Counted from the stretch's first letter, positions 23,244 to 36,400 are shown. The stretch: 64,000 bases of DNA from Gloeophyllum trabeum ATCC 11539 (GCF_000344685.1 NW_006920422.1:642082-706081), one strand, 5' to 3'. The notes: generated from the sequence alone by a model not told the origin. Numbers and translations: made by a program.

Positions 23244-26167
23244 ATGATTATGGAACGAGTCTCTTCTAAGCGCAAGATGGTGCCTTCGAAATTCGCCAGG
23301 AAGAAGCCCAAAATTACACACTCAAATATCGAGGAGTTACCTTGGAAAACAGTTTCTCGGTCCAAGGAAGCCTGGTCAGGCGCAGAAGATGGAATATTAG
23401 AGCTGGAAGAGGTAGAGGGAGTTGACATTGTCTATGAGGAAACCGAAACAGGAAGAGTTGCAAAATTCAGCGTAAGTAAGGTCAGGTCATGGAGGGATCA
23501 TACTTGACTCTGTTTAGGTCGTGCGAGATGGGGACAATGCCGCAGATAAACGAGGTGAAAAGGAAGACCACCTTGCACCGACTGGTGAAGAAGAGATTGT
23601 AACGCGAACATCAGGCGACCGACAAGGCGCGCATCCTGACGAGGAGCTGGAAGCAGGGCCCATAGAGCCTCCATCATTTGACGGTGGGTACTGCAGAATA
23701 TAATAGGTATATCATTATAACAGGTCCTTCAGTCGAAACCCTCCTTCCTGGGTGGAAGGAATTCCCTTTGCATGCACAGCTCATGCGTACTATTCATGCC
23801 CAAAACTTCACCTCGCCTACTCCCATCCAGTCTCGCGCCATCCCCCTTGCGTTATCGGGTAAAGATGTGATAGGTGTTGCAGAAACCGTAACTACCTTTT
23901 GCCTCCCACGCCTCTGTTCTACTAAGGAACCGCATACAGGGTTCAGGCAAAACCTTAGCCTACGGTCTTCCCATCCTCCACTACCTGCTGTGCGAAGCTC
24001 TTAGTCGACCTCCTTCCAAGAAGACAAGACGTCAAGCCAAGGCTCTGGTCCTTTGCCCTACTCGTGAACTTGCGCTTCAAGTGTCCTCGCATCTCAATGC
24101 GTGTCTGAACGACCTCGCCTCGCAGAAGGCACCGGCCAGTACACCTGCATTTGTCAGCGACAAAGGCAAAGGTAGAAGAGAACGCAATTCAGAGGTGCAA
24201 GATCCAGGCCCGAGCCAGCACAAGCCGGGGGGATCGTCGGACACCCAGCCGAAAGCCAAGGCTCCGCCACTCGTCAGTGTGGCTGCGATTGTAGGCGGGA
24301 TGTCCGCGCAGAAGCAGCGTCGTATACTCGACAGAGGTGTGGACGTCTTGGTAGCTACCCCTGGTCGACTATGGGATATCCTCGAAGAGGTTAGTCATTC
24401 AAAGGTAGAGTCGCTCTCCAAACTAGCTAATTTAGTGGGTTTCGATAGGATGATGCTCTGGCGAGAGATATCAAGAGCCTAAGGTTCCTAGTTCTGGACG
24501 AAGCTGACCGGATGGTTCAAGCGGGCCATTTCGCGGAGTTGGATCACATCCTACGACTCACCCTACGGAGTTCTCAGTGAGGCCTTCTCTCCACGGATCT
24601 TTCCATCTTCGTCTAACACAGACTATCCTAAAGGTTAGATAACACAGATCCCGAGTTCAAGGGTATGGACGAAGAAAGCGAGGCGCAGCAGGGTGGTCAT
24701 ATAGAGAAAACCCCGATGCAGACCTTCGTATTCTCCGCGACCATGAGCAAGGATCTCCAGCGTAACTTGAAGATGCGCAAGCGGCCGAAGGCCGGGAAGA
24801 CTAAGCCTGCGTCGACACTAGGTAATCCGACGGATTTGCTCGTCCTCGAGTCGCGAGCCTTGCGCTGACTGCGCGCAACAGATGACTTACTCATGAGACT
24901 CGACTTCCGCGATCCGGAGCCAGAGGTAATTGATCTCAGCCCAGAGGGGGGCGTGGTGTCTACCCTGAAGGAGGGCAAGATCGAGTGCTTGTCAGCCGAC
25001 AAGGTACGTTAGAGTGATTGTACGAATCTCGAGTGCATTGGCTTACTCCCAATCAGGATGTGTACCTGTACTATTTCCTCTTGCGGTACCCCGGCCGATC
25101 ATTGGTCTTCCTCTCTTCTATTGATGGTATTCGACGGCTCATGCCATTGATGGAGCTCCTGAACGTGAAGGCGTTCCCGCTGCATTCGCAGCTCGAGCAG
25201 AGGCAGCGCTTGAAAAACCTAGACCGGTACGTTGCCTGCCCGCTCCTTCGCAAGTCTCTAAGTACGCATTCTATTAGTTTCAAGTCTACGCAAAACTCAG
25301 TGCTGCTCGCGACGGACATCGCAGCGCGTGGTTTGGATATACCCGCCGTGGACCACGTGATCCACTACCAGATCCCCCGCTCGGCGGACGTGTACGTGCA
25401 CCGGAACGGGAGGACGGCGAGAGCGATGCGGAAAGGGTTCAGCATGCTCATGTGTGGGCCCGACGAGAGGAGGGTCGTCAGAGCTCTCCTGGGGAGCCTT
25501 AAGCGAGGTAACATCCGATCACTATGCTGCGAAGTCTTTGCGCTGATCAATGTATCAGAAGAGAGCGAGATCCCAGAAATGGCGATCGACTTGCACATGC
25601 TGGACAAGCTGAAAGCCCGAGTGCAGCTCGCGAAGCAGATCGATGCGGCGCAGCACCGCGTGAAGAAGGATAATTATGAGCGGAATTGGCTCAAGGAAGC
25701 CGCGGAGGCTATGGAGATCGAATTGGACTCCGACTTTGCGCCCAGGTCGGTATCCGATGCTGAATATTCCTTTGGCGATACCGGTTGCTTATGTGGTATG
25801 CAGTGGTGATGACGATGAAGACGCAGGGAAGAGCAAGAAGCGCAAGGACAGTGCGAAGGTTGGCGTGCTTAAGGCGGAGCTGAAGCACCTCCTTGCACAA
25901 CCTTTGCTCGCGAAGGGGATATCTGCTCGATATATCACGTCGGGGAGCAGGCCGATCGTCGACGACATGCTAGCTAGTAATCGTGCGTATTCCAGTCCGT
26001 TTCTATCTTTCACAGAACTGGATGTTGATACGATTCATTTCACTGCAGATCATGAGACGATGCTGGGGGTCATGAAGGGGGATGCTGCTGACGAGCTGAT
26101 GGCTCCAAAGAAAAAGAAGGTGAAGAAGGCTGTTCAGCATGAGGAGTGGAATGGAATAGAAGAGTAA
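23244..26167 (+). CDS. MAK5: MAK5-type DEAD-box RNA helicase
   Basis: A nucleolar ATP-dependent RNA helicase for 60S ribosome assembly (Mak5/DDX24 group). Exon 1 from 23244 opens [20 protein letters not shown]. Motifs appear in order across about nine or more exons: a Q motif after [14 protein letters not shown] ([16 protein letters not shown]), motif I AETGSGKT rebuilt across an intron that ends CATACAG near 23940, CPTREL (Ia), ATPGRLWD (Ib), LVLDEADRM (II), FSATMS (III), [14 protein letters not shown] (IV), [12 protein letters not shown] (V) and HRNGRTARA (VI). A basic, low-complexity insert of roughly 60 residues sits between motifs Ia and GG, as is usual for the Mak5 group. The tail is lysine rich ([10 protein letters not shown]) and stops at 26167. 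The Mak5 assignment over other nucleolar DEAD-box proteins rests on the LLPGW N-terminus and the insert. Confidence 0.85.
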
Positions 26168-26377
26168 CGGGCTGCATCTCATCCCTAATGATTTATTTCG
26201 TCTATATACATCTTGATATCATTTGTATACTGGGAGACTCGGAGTAGACAAGGCTCAAAGGGGCCACAGGGAACGAATGACCCGGGGAAGCATTCTCAAG
26301 ATCCTAGACACCGCTCGGCATTCCCCGGCTCCCCACCCAGACACCACCTCCCTCGCGCTGATCCCGCCAGAGCCAGG

Positions 26378-27784
26378 ATGCGAGCGAGGTACACCCCGGA
26401 GCAGCTCGCGTTCCTCCGCAAGCACCTCCCGGAATACGAGAAGCGCAACACCTCGTTCAAGCGCGGTGAGGCGAAGAAGTATGCGCACGAGACTGCGATA
26501 GAGTACATTGCCGAGTTTGGGCTTCCCAATGAGCTGCTGGGGAGCGAGGAGGCGGAGAGTCGACTGAAGGAGGTACGTGGATCTGAACCTCTGTATCTGG
26601 GAGAGGCTGATGGTTGGGTGCGCATAGCAAGTGTACAACTGGTACAAGAATACGACGAAGAGGACGAGGAGGAAGGCGCACGATGAGTGTGGGTGTCGTC
26701 GACTTTCTCTGCGTCTGGATTGTATTACTTACCGGCATTCGAATCACGACAGTCCTTTCTTCTTTCCGATTCACGCCCCAAGCGCAGTTCGGCGTCGATG
26801 TTGGCAGTGTCTCAGCATCTGTCGCGGGTCCGTCGGGGGAGGCCACGTCTATGGATACGTCTCCTGACTCAGCGCCGACAAGCCCGGCAACCGCTGGTGC
26901 TGCTGTCACTCCTACCGGAGACCCTGGGGGGTCAGAAGCCCCAAGCCCTACAGCCCCTAACCCCGTCCTGAAAAACCTATCTGAAGTCTTCAACTCACCC
27001 GAGACCGATGACAGCGCTGCACTCTGCGCGCAAATCCGCGCACACGCCCGCGCCCGCGGGGGCCCGACGCCCCTGAGCGGTGTCATCGACGCCCTGTTCG
27101 AGGAGATACACACGCAGACACGCGCGCGGACAGCGCCGGACTACATTACGCTCGACCCGGGCAGCGAGCCGTGCTACGTTTTGCTGAGGCGGTTCCGCGT
27201 TGCGTGCGCGCGCTTCCCGGTGAACGTGATGCACGCGGGGATCGCGGGCGCGGCGGCGGGAACGAAGGCACTGGAGATGAAGCTGCGCAAAGCAGCGGTG
27301 TGGATGCCGACTGTGTCCGTCGTTGCTACTGCAGCTCCTAATGGTGTGAAGAAGGAAGCCTCGGGAACGATGGCGGACGAGTTGGCGAGGATTAATACGG
27401 ATAGAAAGAGAAGGGGCGCCTTTATGATGGACGCGTTTGCGCACGCAGCGGCGGTCGAGTTGGGGATGCTGACGCGCGAGGGCCGGTGGTATGCGGAGAG
27501 CGTCGCGCGGGAGGCGATGTGGGAGGGGGACGAGTCGGAATGGCTCGCGGGGGCGATCGTGCTCAGGGGGTTCATACGGTGCAGGCCGTTGGAGAATCCG
27601 AAGCGGGCGGAGTATGAGCGATGGTTGAGGGCGTACGAGGCACGCTGGAGGGAGTTTAGGGACGAGCATCGGCAGGCGATGATGGCCGTAGGTGACTTTT
27701 GGTTAGCTTATGCGCTAGATGCTGACCATCTGTCGGTTACAGGAAGTAATTATGGGTGCAAAGCAAGACATTTTGGCACTCTGA
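26378..27784 (+). CDS. Unrecognised basic/low-complexity protein
   Basis: Exon 1 (26378-26572) opens MRARYTPEQLAFLRKHLPEY and ends in phase 0. Exon 2 starts at 26628 (QVYNWYKNTTKRTRRKAHDE). A Pro/Ser/Thr-rich stretch around 26760-26980 follows, then a helical C-terminal region with LSGVIDALFEEIHTQ, CARFPVNVMHAGIAG and WLAGAIVLRGFIRCRP. The last exon starts at 27743 and gives EVIMGAKQDILAL before a TGA at 27784. The join from exon 2 to the low-complexity part (26685-26790) is not settled. The first 80 residues look like a helical module with a basic end that could bind nucleic acid. I know of similar N-termini in basidiomycete hypothetical proteins but no function. No signal peptide is visible. 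Confidence 0.6.
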
Positions 27785-28259
27785 AGGGCTTTTGTCCTGT
27801 GTCCTCCTGGTTTCTTGGATAGCTTTGATGGATTTCCACCAACACATGTATTATATACTCTCCCGTTTGTTGCGCCATCGTTGCAAGCGGACAGATACTT
27901 GTCTGTCCCTTCGAAAATTTGTTGCTCTCCAGCCTTCGGTTGATATAAGCTCAGCAGTGTGAGGATAATAAAATGACTGGGGGATTGTGGCAAGAGGCTT
28001 GAGGCATTTGTATTCGGACACTGATGCCTAGTAGGATCTGAGATCCGGGTTCGATCATCTACCGTACAATCCTTACGTAAGCGATTATCGCTTGGGATTT
28101 CCCCTTGCTCAGAGTCACGGCCGAGTTCCCGTATCCCTGCTCTCTTGCCCTTGCCTTGCCTTACTGCATTTCTCCTCCTTGTATCCCTTTTTTTTGTGGC
28201 TGACTTGTATTTGCGGGGCTGGAGCGGGTGTATGTGTCCGTGTCACTAGGGTTAAAGCC
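27785..28259. other. Spacer between unknown gene and BRF1
   Basis: About 475 bases. The GGTTCGATCATCTA string at 28054-28067 looks like part of a tRNA T-loop and recurs at 35585-35598, but no cloverleaf can be folded around either copy. A pyrimidine-rich leader precedes BRF1. No gene is supported. Confidence 0.4.
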
Positions 28260-30649
28260 ATGGTATGTATCCTAACAGGCATCCCGGATAAGCACTTACT
28301 GAAACCACGATTCAAGCCTGTCTGTACTGACTGCGGGGGGTCTGTGATTGAGTATGACGCCGCTGCTGGAAATGGGTTCTGTGTAAACTGCGGGACGGTC
28401 ATTGAGGAGAATACGATCGTCTCCGAGGTTACCTTCGGCGAGACGTCTAATGGGGCCGCTATGGTGCAGGGATCGTACGTCGGGCTCGGACAGAGTGAAT
28501 TGTGACCTCACTACAAGCTGCTTTATTTATTCTGACCCGTGCTATGATTTAGCACGAGCTCGTATGGGGGGACCGCTAGGGAACAGGGGAAGTACTGAAT
28601 CAAGAGAGCAGACGATTGCAAACGGTACGCCTGCTGGGGCACATTTTCAGAGGTTCCGATCTTAAAAACTCTGTCTGCAGCCAGCAAGAAGATCCAAAGC
28701 ATCGCCAATGTGCTGCGCTTATCTGAAGTTGTCTGCCTAGCCGCGACGCGGCTCTACACCTTGGCAGTCGAGCACAAATTCACCAAGGGCCGGAAAAGCT
28801 TGAACGTCGTAGCAGTATGCTTATACGTCGCCTGCCGGCAAAAAGAGACTCGGAACTACATGCTCATAGACTTCTCCGATCTCCTCCAAGTAAGTCCTAC
28901 TCTTCATCCGCACGCGCATATATTCACTCCGCCTGCCAGGTCAACGTCTTCGAGCTCGGACACACCTACCTCCAGCTCGTACAGACGCTCAACCTTCGGC
29001 TCCCGCTTGTCGACCCGTCGCACTACATCTCGCGCTTCGCCGCACTGCTCGAGTTCGGCGAGGAGACGCACCGCGTCGCGCTCGACGCGGTGCGCCTCGT
29101 GCAGCGCTTCGACCGCGACTGGATGGCGCGCGGGCGGCGCCCGGCAGGCATCTGCGGCGCGGCGCTGCTGCTCGCCGCGCGCATGAACAACTTCCGCCGG
29201 AGCGTCGCGGAGATTGTGCAGGTCGTGAAGATCGGGGATATGACGTTGAGGAAGCGGCTGGAGGAGTTCAAGCGTACGGGCAGCGCGGCGCTGACGGTGA
29301 GTGACTTTAGGAAGGTGTGGCTGGAGGACGAGATGGACCCGCCGGCATTCACGAAAGGACGTGAAAAAGAGGAGAAGGAAAAAGAAGAGAGGGAGAGCGG
29401 TGGGAAGCAGAAGGAGAAAGAGAAGAGAAAGAAGAAGGGCAGGAAGAAGAAGAGGAAGAGAGGGGAGATAACGGATGAGGAGGTCGAAGCGGAGGCGGAG
29501 ACGGAGCAGATGAACGTCGACGCCAATGACGAACACATACACTCGCCACCGATAGACCCAACACTTTTGAATCAGGGCATCCTCGCCGGGACTGTGACAG
29601 AGCCACCACTAGGAACGACAGGCCGCGCCCCGCTCTTTCTCCCCGAAGACCTCCCCGACGACCCTCTCCCCGACCCGAACATCGACCCCGCCCTCCTATC
29701 GCCTCCACAATCCACTCTCAATCCCAACCCGAGTACCTTGACCCCACCGCCGCCGCCTGACCCGGTCGAGCAGCAAGCGGACGAGGTCCTCGCGCAGGAG
29801 GTCGCGAGCTTTCTGCTGAATGCGCAAGGGAGCCAGCTGAGCGAGGTCCTCGAGGACCGCGAGCGGCAGCGGCTTGCGCAGATCGACGCCGGGGACGAGC
29901 TGGCGGGCCTGGACGAGGCGGAGCTGGACGCATTCTTACTTACCGAGGAAGAGGTCAAGATTAAGGAGCGCGTATGGGTAGAGCTGAATAGGGATTACCT
30001 GGAGGCCATCGCAGGTATGTATTGAACATGGCTCATTTCGAGGATTCGCTTCGTTGACTAGTGGCTACAGCCAGGGGCGATCAGCAGGAGACCGGGCAGG
30101 CGCAGGCAAAGGCCAAGAGCAAGAAGGTTCGTATCCCGCTGGAAGCGAAATTACGCTTGCTCCAGAAATCGATTTTCTCTGTTCATGTATGCGTCCTTTG
30201 CTCATCTGACACGCATTTTCTAGCGCCGTAAGACGGATAATAAACCTAGGGATGCATCTACGCCCAGCGGCAGCACCCCCGCCGAGTCCGTCCGCAACCT
30301 CATCAAAAAGAGCTCCAAGTACAGCAAACGGATTAACTACGATGCGCTCAAGGATCTGTTGGACACCAATGCCGTTACCAATGCCCGGTCTTTGGATGAG
30401 AAAGAGGACGACATGTATACCATGGACGACAAGAGTGACGGCGAGGGGATGATGGTCGTCGAAGAAGAGGGCGGGGGCGGCGTGGGGTCGCTCAGTAGGG
30501 AGCCCTCTGAGAAACGCGCTCCAGTCCTAGCTCCAGAGGCAATGGACGAAGAGGGCGGAGACGAGGATGCTGAAGGCGAGGACGACGATGGCAGCGAGAA
30601 GGGAGTCGAATACGGCGGCTGGGAAGACGCGTACGAGCAAGAAATCTGA
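28260..30649 (+). CDS. BRF1: BRF1, TFIIB-related subunit of TFIIIB
   Basis: Brf1 recruits RNA polymerase III to tRNA and 5S genes with TBP and Bdp1. The N-terminal zinc ribbon is CTDC...CVNC, followed by IVSEVTFGETSNGAAMVQGS, a strong Brf1 signature. Two cyclin folds follow (IANVLRLSEVVCLAATRLYT and ICGAALLLAARMNNFRRS). A long Lys/Glu run (29350-29470), a Pro/Asp-rich linker, and the conserved block SKYSKRINYDALKDLL (the TBP/Bdp1-binding homology region II) come next. An acidic tail stops at 30649. The best model puts only the initiator ATG (28260-28262) in the first coding exon. A 54-base intron (28263-28316) follows and the protein continues PVCTDCGG. From memory, yeast Brf1 also begins MPVC. 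Unspliced reading would add 18 residues before the zinc ribbon. Confidence 0.9.
28263..28316 (+). other. Intron directly after the BRF1 start codon
   Basis: GTATGT donor, CTAAC and CTTAC branch-like sites, and a TTCAAG acceptor. Removing it joins ATG to CCTGTCTGTACT, giving MPVCTDC. The intron stays open in frame if retained, so both forms could be translated. Confidence 0.6.
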
Positions 30650-30977
30650 AAGGACAGACACCGGCAAGTCTATCATTATTGCACATTAACCTATTTCCTG
30701 TAGCAAATAGCAACCATCCATGCATGTATTGTGCGGGGCGAGGGAGATTGCATTCAGGCCTGAATGGAAGAATAAGTGATAAATGAGATTCAAAAGCGTG
30801 CGATCGAGCAAAATGCACAACACAAAAAGAGCATCGACAGCTATGTCCGACAGCCAGACAACAAGACAGAACGCAAAGAGTTTTATTGCCCCACCAGATC
30901 CATTCGTCACCAGAGATCCCATACAAAAAGCATCGAAACGTCCAGGTGCGACGGGCGGCGGAAGGCCGACACCACGC

Positions 30978-32831
30978 TCACTTCCCTTGCGGGGGAGCAC
31001 CACGTCCACGGCCACCACCTGGGCCTCCGCGTCCACGGTACCCGCCGCGCAGCTCGCGTCCAGGACCGTTCATCGGCCTATTGCTAGGCGGCCTCTCACC
31101 CCTCTCCTTCTTCGTCTCCACCACAATCCTCGCCGGCTGTCCGCCCTCACCATCAATCCGGATCCCACCCTCACCTCCGAGGGGCACAGGTAATGACGCG
31201 ATGATGGCGCGCTTGGCCGCGTCGATATTTGTGAACTCGAGGAACGCACAAGCCTTGCTCCGCACGATCTCGACGTCCTTGACGGGGCCGAATCGTTGCG
31301 TCAAGACGTTGGTCAAGGTCGTTTGCGAGACGTTCTCGGTTACGCCCTAGCATCGCAGTGTCAGTTAACGCACGAGGAAGTTGCAAATTATTAGAGCGGT
31401 ACCTTAACGAAACATTGCGCATGAGTGATATTCTGCGCGGCAGCAATGGCGCTCTGGGGATCCCTCTGTTGATGTTGACCAGGTGGACCCCTAGGCTGCT
31501 GTCCAGCAACGGGTGTCTGGCTCGTGCTCCTGGGCGTCACAGGCGAAGCCGGCACCTCAGACGTCCCTGTGCGGTCAGTAGCAACAGCAGCGCCCCACTT
31601 CTTTGCGTTGTTCGCCGCCAGGTTCGCCCACGTCTTCGGTTGCGGGGGCTGCGCGGGCTGCGGAGCGGGCGTGGGTTGTGCGGGCTGAGCAGCAGGCGCA
31701 GGTGCGGGAGGCAGCGAGGCGGGGGCGACAGGTGGCGGGGACACGGTCGTGGGCTCGGGTGCCGGTGCTGGCTCGGGCTCCACCGGCGCCGGGGCTTCGA
31801 CAGGCTCGGGCTTAACTTCGGGCTCAGGCGCAGCGGTGCCGTTGCCGTTGACGTGCGGTTCGGGCTCAGAGGGGGCGGGGGTGGCGGGTGCGGGCTCAGG
31901 GATGACAGTCTTCGGCGCCTCCTCGGGAACAGGCGTCGCGGCGACGGGCGCCGGCGCAGGAGACGGCTCGCGTTCCACTGGGGGTGGGGACGGATGTTCC
32001 GGCTGGGCGGGGGGAGCGGGCTCCGGAATATTTTGCGTCTGGGCGGTCTGGACGGCAGGCGCAGAGGCGGCGGGGTGCGTGGACTCGCCGGCGTCGGAGG
32101 CAGCGTCGGACTCGACGGTCTCTTCCTTGAGGAAGCGGAAGATGTCGTTGAGGACAAAGTAGCCGTTGGGCTGCTCGGCGAGGAAGAAGGTCTGCACGAA
32201 CTTACGCCAGTCTTCGCCGCGGTTGGACATTTCGCCGATGACCTGAATGATGATACCCCCGCTGGCGGACGACTGAGCATCAACCGAATGGATGAAGACC
32301 TTGCAATCCTGGAAACCTATTGACGTGATTTTGTTGTGAATTTCCTAAGGAAGGGTCAGTGAAACAGCCACAGAATAAGAAGCGTGACGTGTGAGTGATT
32401 TGAGGTGACATTGGCAGATTGCGGTCTATCCAAGTCATTGAAGGATTTACAGACAAGCCCACTTGTAGCTCTCGCGCATCCCGCCGGTCTTGCCAGAATA
32501 CAAGACAACGAGTTTAGTAACGCGAGTCTACAAGTGGCGTACGTGTCCTTCATGCCTGCAGACCCTCATGACTCGGACGAGATCCAGGACGCGACATTCA
32601 CATAGGCAAAAGAATTTCGAAGTGACCTACCTGTTGACCGTAACATGGTTTGCCATCTTCTCCCTCGACACCATGGATGAAGGTCGACGCTTTTGTGTAA
32701 AACCGATGCAGTCGATTGGGCTGCTGGTTCACATAGGTATAGTATTGGGGCACAAACTGCCATCCGACTTCGGAAGGGACAACGTTCTGGTGCAGGCTAG
32801 GAGCAGGATTAGTGCCGGTGGTGCTGGTCAT
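30978..32831 (-). CDS. G3BP-like NTF2/RRM/RGG protein
   Basis: A stress-granule-type RNA-binding protein of the G3BP family (yeast Bre5, fission yeast Nxt3), which also binds ubiquitin protease Ubp3. The start at 32831 gives MTSTTGTNPAPSLHQ and the NTF2-like domain (VGWQFVPQYYTYVNQQP, LHRFYTKASTFIHG). It continues in later exons (GIIIQVIGEM, QTFFLAEQPNGYFVLNDIF). A linker of about 180 residues rich in Pro, Ala and Glu follows (31630-32100). The RRM (GVTENVSQTTLTNVL, VEIVRSKACAFLEF) comes next, and the protein closes with RGG repeats (GRELRGGYRGRGG). The stop is at 30978. Order and lengths match G3BP. The first intron lies near 32390-32630 and includes a small exon whose limits I did not fix. 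The gene is divergent from HET-C with 584 bases between starts. Confidence 0.85.
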
Positions 32832-33415
32832 GACGGGTAACGTTCTGCGACGCGTCAGGCTATGACAAAGACTCGAAAGACTTCGGAGAATACATACCAG
32901 ACGACGCGGTATAAAAAAGTAAAAGAGCCTATAAAATCTAGGATACACAGAAAAGCCAGAAGAGGCTGAGACGGTCGAGTGCGTCGGTGTGTGCGATGAC
33001 GGTGCAAAGTTCCAAGCTTTTCCACAAAACTTGGACGACGCGTCTCGCCGGGATTTGCCGTGAGAGCGCTTACATAACAAACTTAGTTAATAATGAATTC
33101 ATCTCGGACTTGCTGATCCTACATTTCTCGTCGTATCGTGCACTTATTTTCGAATGCAGTCCTCTGCAGTTGGATCTGTACTGCTGAGTACTCATACATA
33201 CTACGAGCTGCATTTTGTATATTCTTTTGGGAGCTACAAATATGGTCCAAGACTGAATTTCTTCTGCGAACCGTGAGTACATTGACATCACAACACAGCA
33301 ATACTAGCGCCGGCTAAATCCGCTATTATCGGTCCAAAGCTATTCGGACAGCTTTCCAGCGTTTGTGGCTCCGTTATAACTCGTCTTTCTACCATCTGCC
33401 CCCCTCTTTACGACC
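32832..33415. promoter_or_regulatory. Divergent promoter region, G3BP-like / HET-C
   Basis: 584 bases between two divergent start codons. It must hold both promoters and leaders. The AT-rich part is 33070-33300. I recognise no TATA box in a convincing position. Confidence 0.4.
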
Positions 33416-36400
33416 ATGAACGAGAACACAAAGTTTCTGTTTTTGCTATGCTTATTATTTATCTGCCTGTCTTTCAACGGTGTGTACGCGTTTGGAGCGG
33501 GTAACATCCCTTCGTGAGTGTGGCGTCCCCTAACACCTTCCGATATGAACTTGACCGCTGATCGAGCGGTCAACTCAATATAATATTGTCTCAGTTTCGC
33601 ATATTTGGAGGGGAAGGCGTTCCGGCATGGTGACATCGTACGTGCTCCCTGACAGGATCTGTCGCGGTTCCCATGATTGTAATGATCGCATTTGCAGGAA
33701 GATACCCTTCAAGAGCTGATGAAGAAGGCGGGCTCTGGGGGTGGTATTGCTGTTATTGGTAGCTTTCTAGGGAAGAACGGACCCAAGTTCGGCGGGCTGG
33801 ATGTGAAGCGAGTGTATTTCGGGTGAGTCTTGCTGATGATCTGCATCTATCACCATCTCTGTCCTGTCGTATGACTAACATAGACGATATACGATTTCAC
33901 AGAAATTGGCTCAGAGACTATAGTCAGGTGCGTTTTCCTGAAACAATCCCACGCTCACTTTCTGGAGCTTATGTCGAGGAAAGGCAGTAGATATTGCCGG
34001 GCTGAAGAAGCTGCAGTTACAAGTACGTGCTGATCCTTGAGCTATCACGGTGCCTTGTTAAACTAAAGCCGCTTCACTAGACTATTATTAATCTGTGCAT
34101 GGTTCTCGGCTTCCTCGCCCACGGATATGCCACGCACGAATTCGAGGTCACGGAAGAGCGATTGGGATGTTATCTCCCGGTGCGAATATGCGCACGTCCT
34201 CTGATAGTTCACCGCCTGACTGCCCACCCCCACCAATATAGACGGAACACATTGACAACCCCAAAGGGTACGGCGAAGGCGAGGATGCGCGGAAATACGA
34301 CCGACGACTCCGCGGACCGGTCAACGTGCGTGTTACGCCCACCCCACCCGCGCCCGTTCACACTAAACTAACCTCCGTCCTCTTATTACATAGCCTCAGG
34401 AACTCGAAATTGACCCGCGAACAGGCATGAAGAACTACATCGCAAACGGTGGGCACCCCTCACCGTGAATCCTCACAGGGCCTGTACTTACCGCATATCT
34501 CAGAGAACGGCTCTTGGGACACCTCGAAAGCGCTCGTGCGCCGCACGCTCGAGCATTGCATCCACCTCGGCCGGCAGGCGCGCGCGCAGGGCCGCAAACA
34601 GGACCTCTACGAGTCGTACCGGCTCCTCGGGCAGGCGGTGAGCCCCTTCCGCCGCATGCGATGGGTTGGAGGTAAACGTAAATTGCTTGCTGCAGCTGCA
34701 TACTTTGGAAGACTTCTCCGCACACTCGAACTTCTGCGAAATCGCGCTAGTGTCGATGGGGCATCACGACGTGTTCGTGCAGGTAGGCGATAGTGTACGC
34801 ATACAGGCGCCCAATGGGAAGTGGGTCGCACCGCTTGTTACTGGTGTGTAATGTGCATCAGGTTGCATGCTTGGGGGACTAGGACGTTGAATGAATCTAG
34901 GAACGTTCGGGTCGAGCGATTTTATTCACAGTTTATTGGGAGGTGAGCCGTCTCGTGAATCGCATAGTCAAGGGTGCAGTTACTCATCACCTGATCTGTT
35001 TGCTAATAGAGGCTACCGATCACATTGTACGTCTGCCGATACTCGCTTGTTGTCGATACTAACGGTGCATGCATACATTAATTAGAGCGAGGTAATTGCC
35101 GCCAGAAATTAACTCGGCACCCGCTAAGTTCTATACAGGCATCCGTGTCAGACCTCAATCGCGAGCTGAACAACGCGACCGCCAAATCACGCTCCATGGG
35201 GTCCGGCAACAGTTCCCCGGCAGACGTCCTCCGGGATCTGCTGTTCAAGCTTCCTGGGGGCGATGGGGGCGAGATGAGCAGGGAAATGGTGCGTCGGCCT
35301 AGTCGAGGTGGTAGAGAGGAATAGGTGACCTAACGGACGTGTGCAGGACAGTGTGGAAAGGATAAGGGCAGGCCCTTCGCAGCCTGGCGCGAAGAGGCCG
35401 GAAGACATGAGCCCGCAGGAGATACACGCTGTTTTGTGGCAGGTGCTGACGTTTAGGGATTCAGGTGAGTCATTTACTCGGGCTCTGTTGCTTCTTTTCT
35501 TCCCCGTTTCGAGAACACCAGTGCTGTTTCCATTGCGTAATTTCATGTTGATATACTTGTTCGGTTTCTAATCATCGCCCCGGTTCGATCATCTAGTGGT
35601 GAAGAAAATCGAAAAGACCATCGGTCAGTTCCGTGCAAGCTATAGTAAAAATCTGACAACATTGAACAACATATAGAAAAGATTCCCGGGCTCGGGCCCC
35701 TCATTGAGAAGCTGATGGAGTCTATACAAGGTGGGTTCGCTGTTTCGACCTTGGTTTCTCGGACTGACTAAATACCGCCGCTAGTGTTCATCTATACCAC
35801 CCTTGAGGTAGGCTAGGAGGCGATATTGAGATCCGAACGCTGACATGACGTGATGTTAGCCATATCTCAAACCCCTGATGAAGGTAGCCACGGATGGTCT
35901 GATGAGCGCTTCAGGTGAAGTCATCAATACGCACGACCAATACGAGGTAGACTTCCTACCCTTAATAGCCTGTATGGATATTGACTTCGTTGCCGTTTCT
36001 AGGTGTTTAATGATCCGCGCGCCGTATGTCATATCTCCATATCTCTACGTCAAGATTCGACTGACTTCGAGAAATAGTCCGACCCCACGCATTCATTCCT
36101 CAGCAAGGATCACTTTGTACGTGGCTATCAATGGTGAGTTGGCCGGTAATTAACGGGATCTTTCTAGAACCTCATATTGAATGAACCGGCGGGGAACCTG
36201 GCGAAGATAATCGTTGTAAGCTCAAATACGCAACGATCGTAGCGGTACTTCTCTGACGCTCCATTAGGCACATACCGTCAGCTTGGTAGTGAAAGCCTGG
36301 GACGACTCATCCATGAACGTCCATCAAATCACCGAAGACATTCTCCAATGCCTGTACGTAACCTTTCCATTCCCCAGTAGTTCGGAACGATCTAACCAAA

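Noticed and set aside
26995..27669. Minus-strand 224-residue frame opposite the unknown gene at 26378
   Set aside because: Arg/Pro/His-rich mirror of a GC-rich coding exon. No domain and no splice partners.
28040..28075. Possible tRNA T-loop (GGGTTCGATC)
   Set aside because: The stem bases on either side do not pair and no anticodon or acceptor arms can be placed.
31391..32230. Plus-strand frames of up to 321 residues opposite the G3BP-like gene (rich in Gly/Arg)
   Set aside because: They are shadows of the Pro/Ala/Glu-rich linker on the minus strand and have no domain of their own.
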